A model generated the notes under the pieces. The model was not told where the DNA came from. It searched no databases and saw only the letters and a program-made list of their open reading frames with translations. Positions 41,321-43,906 of a stretch of 43,906 nucleotides of DNA are shown here, in pieces (the first letter of the stretch is position 1; each line of letters begins with the position of its first letter). Made by a program: the position numbers and the translations under genes. Source of the stretch: Betaproteobacteria bacterium (GTDB lineage Bacteria; Pseudomonadota; Gammaproteobacteria; Burkholderiales; Rhodocyclaceae); contig VEPA01000199.1 of NCBI GenBank assembly GCA_012026675.1, forward strand, positions 1 to 43,906, in the 5' to 3' direction.

Positions 41321-41373
41321 AGAGTTCGGACAGTCGTAAAATGCTGAAACCAAGCACCCATGAAGGACAGATC

Positions 41374-42927
41374 ATGTTGAAAATTGCCGGCCTCCGGGCG
41401 CAGCGTCCCGCTCATTCATCAATCAGCGCACGCTTGCTTCTCATCGCCGCAGCCTTCGCGAGCACTCTTGTCGCCGCCTCGATCAGCGCCGCGGCCGAAA
41501 CCAAACCGCCCGCCCAGGCACCCAAGCGCGAAAAATTGACCATTGCGACCGACTCGGTGATGAAGCCGATGACCGGGGATCTCGACGCGATGGCCAAGAA
41601 CAGGATGGTTCGCATCCTGACCGTGTACAGCAAGACGTTCTACTTCGCGGACAAGGGCGTCCAGCGCGGCGCCGTTTACGACATCGGTCGCCTGTTCGTG
41701 GAGGACCTGAACAAGAAGCTGGCCAAGGAAAAAAAGCATAAGCATCTCAAGATCCAGGCGGTGTTCATCCCGGTTTCCCGGGGCGAATTGCTGCCGGCGC
41801 TGGTGGCCGGCAAGGGGGATATAGCGATGTCCAACATCACCGTGACCGACGAGCGCAGGAAGCTGGTGGATTTTTCCGATCCTCTGTACAAGAACACGAG
41901 CGAAGTGGTGGTGTCCGGTCCGGCCTCGCCCGCGCTATCCGCCGTGGACGATCTGGCCGGAAAGCCGGTCTTTACGCGCAAATCGTCGAGCTATTACGAA
42001 AGCCTGGTCAGCCTCAACCGGCGTTTTGCCGCCGAGAAAAAGCCTGCCGTGATCATCAAGGAGGTACCGGATACGCTGGAGGACGAGGACCTGATCGAGA
42101 TGGTGAACGCCGGACTGATGCCGCTCATCATCGTGGACAAGCACAAGGCCGACTTCTGGAAGCAGGTCTTCCCCAAGATCAAGGTGCATGACGGAATCGC
42201 CGTGCGCACCGGCGGCGACATTGCCTGGGCGATGCGCAAGCAGAATCCGCAGCTCAAGGCCGCTGCCGACGATTTCGCGGCGCGCCACAAGCAGGGAACC
42301 TCGACGGGAAACCAGATGCTGACGAAATACCTGAAAAACGCAAAGTATGTGAAGGACGCCGCGTCAGAGTCCGAGCGCAAGAAATTCGTCGAACTGATCC
42401 AGTACTTCAAGAAATACGGCGACAAGTACCACGTTGACTGGCTGCTGATGGCAGCCCAGGGATACCAGGAATCCCAGCTCAACCAGGCTGCCAAGAGCAA
42501 GGTGGGTGCGATCGGCGTCATGCAGGTCATGCCCGCCACCGGGAAGGAGCTCAACGTGGGCGACATCCAGGAAACCGAGGCGAACATCAACGCCGGCATC
42601 AAGTACATGCGCTGGATGATCGACAACTACTTCGGCGACGAACCCATGACCGATCTGGACAAGGCCCTGTTCTCGTTCGCTTCCTACAATGCCGGCGCGG
42701 GCCGCATTTCCCAGTTGCGCAAGGAGGCCGCCAAGCGCGGGCTGAACCCGAACGTCTGGTTCCACAATGTCGAGTATGTCGCCGCCGAAAAAATTGGTGC
42801 CGAAACCGTGACCTACGTCGGCAACATCTACAAGTACTACATCGCCTACAAGCTGCTCATCGAATCCCGGGACGAGAGGGAGCGGGCCATGGAGCAAATC
42901 AAGGGCAAGTCCAAAGCGTCGCCCTGA
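41374..42927 (+). CDS. MltF-like lytic transglycosylase with solute-binding domain
   Basis: ATG 41374 is chosen because AAGGA lies 6 bp upstream; ATG 41341 would add 11 residues. A signal peptide (about 1-40) is followed by a family 3 solute-binding domain (about 50-320: VSRGELLPALVAGKGDIAMSNITVTDERRKLVDFSDPLY) and a lytic transglycosylase domain (about 345-500: LLMAAQGYQESQLNQAAKSKVGAIGVMQVMPATG, catalytic Glu366, and FASYNAGAGRI). This is the MltF architecture, in which muropeptides bound to the first domain activate the second. No lipobox Cys is evident, so the protein may be soluble in the periplasm. At 517 residues it is normal for MltF. Confidence 0.9.
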   Translation: MLKIAGLRAQRPAHSSISARLLLIAAAFASTLVAASISAAAETKPPAQAPKREKLTIATDSVMKPMTGDLDAMAKNRMVRILTVYSKTFYFADKGVQRGAVYDIGRLFVEDLNKKLAKEKKHKHLKIQAVFIPVSRGELLPALVAGKGDIAMSNITVTDERRKLVDFSDPLYKNTSEVVVSGPASPALSAVDDLAGKPVFTRKSSSYYESLVSLNRRFAAEKKPAVIIKEVPDTLEDEDLIEMVNAGLMPLIIVDKHKADFWKQVFPKIKVHDGIAVRTGGDIAWAMRKQNPQLKAAADDFAARHKQGTSTGNQMLTKYLKNAKYVKDAASESERKKFVELIQYFKKYGDKYHVDWLLMAAQGYQESQLNQAAKSKVGAIGVMQVMPATGKELNVGDIQETEANINAGIKYMRWMIDNYFGDEPMTDLDKALFSFASYNAGAGRISQLRKEAAKRGLNPNVWFHNVEYVAAEKIGAETVTYVGNIYKYYIAYKLLIESRDERERAMEQIKGKSKASP

Positions 42928-42972
42928 GAGGCTCTCCAGGTTCGGAGCGGGATTCCGGTAAACCGGACTGAC

Positions 42973-43003
42973 GTGCCAGCGCAGGGGATCCCCGCGCTGG
43001 CAC
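42973..43003. terminator. Hairpin between convergent genes
   Basis: GTGCCAGCGC (42973-42982) pairs perfectly with GCGCTGGCAC (42994-43003), with inner GGGG/CCCC pairing that extends the stem. No T run follows on either strand, so this is either a weak bidirectional terminator or an mRNA 3' end structure for the MltF-like and idh genes. A second short CCGCGGA repeat lies near 43020-43040. The 129-bp gap holds no gene. Confidence 0.5.
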
Positions 43004-43056
43004 GCGCTTGCACACATCTCCGCGGACAGATCCGCGGATAGATCGGGGCTGCGCCG

Positions 43057-43906
<850 letters not shown>

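Overview
The window is a GC-rich stretch of bacterial chromosome. It has no phage, plasmid or CRISPR signature and no tRNA or rRNA that I can see. Gene content and order (WaaG/WaaP-type core genes, MsbA, the rnhA-dnaQ pair, monomeric NADP-isocitrate dehydrogenase, WS/DGAT acyltransferase, an ornithine cyclodeaminase-like enzyme) point to a betaproteobacterium, most likely Rhodocyclales-like. That placement is inference from family resemblance, not a measured phylogeny.

Bases 1 to about 21,100 form a lipopolysaccharide (LPS) core and envelope region. In order it holds a methyltransferase (cut by the window edge), an InaA-like LPS kinase gene broken by an in-frame TAG, WaaG, a SxtJ / DUF5989 / NodU-type carbamoyltransferase / SGNH cassette, WaaP, a protein with three tandem kinase-like domains, an unrecognised 572-residue protein, MsbA (minus strand), a small kinase-like protein, a second methyltransferase, a GT4 glycosyltransferase, a multispan membrane protein (minus), a second WapO-like carbamoyltransferase (minus), and a YejM/PbgA-like membrane sulfatase-fold protein. 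The content resembles the Pseudomonas aeruginosa core locus, whose inner core heptose is multiply phosphorylated and carbamoylated. I infer that this organism also makes a densely decorated core, with MsbA flipping the product and the YejM-like protein linked to LPS homeostasis.

Bases 21,100 to 26,050 hold a minus-strand lipid-related set: alpha/beta hydrolase, WS/DGAT acyltransferase, a second alpha/beta hydrolase and an MFS transporter. A hairpin-rich spacer sits inside it. Bases 26,050 to 28,840 are housekeeping: dnaQ, rnhA and a methyltransferase on minus, gloB divergent on plus. An orphan RNase H C-terminal tail lies between rnhA and dnaQ. Bases 28,870 to 32,200 carry a Tat-type caspase-like protein and MltD.

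Bases 32,195 to 38,950 are a minus-strand block: a Yej/oligopeptide-type ABC importer (fused double ATPase and two permeases, with no substrate-binding protein gene), a membrane-bound metal-dependent hydrolase, a membrane protein, a small monohaem cytochrome c and a small unknown protein. The right end holds an ornithine cyclodeaminase family enzyme, an unknown protein, a YaiI/DUF188 protein, an MltF-like lytic transglycosylase with a solute-binding domain, and the C-terminal part of monomeric isocitrate dehydrogenase.

The non-coding features of most interest are a strong terminator after the YejM-like gene, a REP-like inverted repeat between convergent genes, a 250-bp element bounded by 15-bp inverted repeats whose arm appears to supply the -35 of the wapO-like gene, and a 25-bp dispersed repeat with two intergenic copies and one copy read in frame inside an ABC permease gene.
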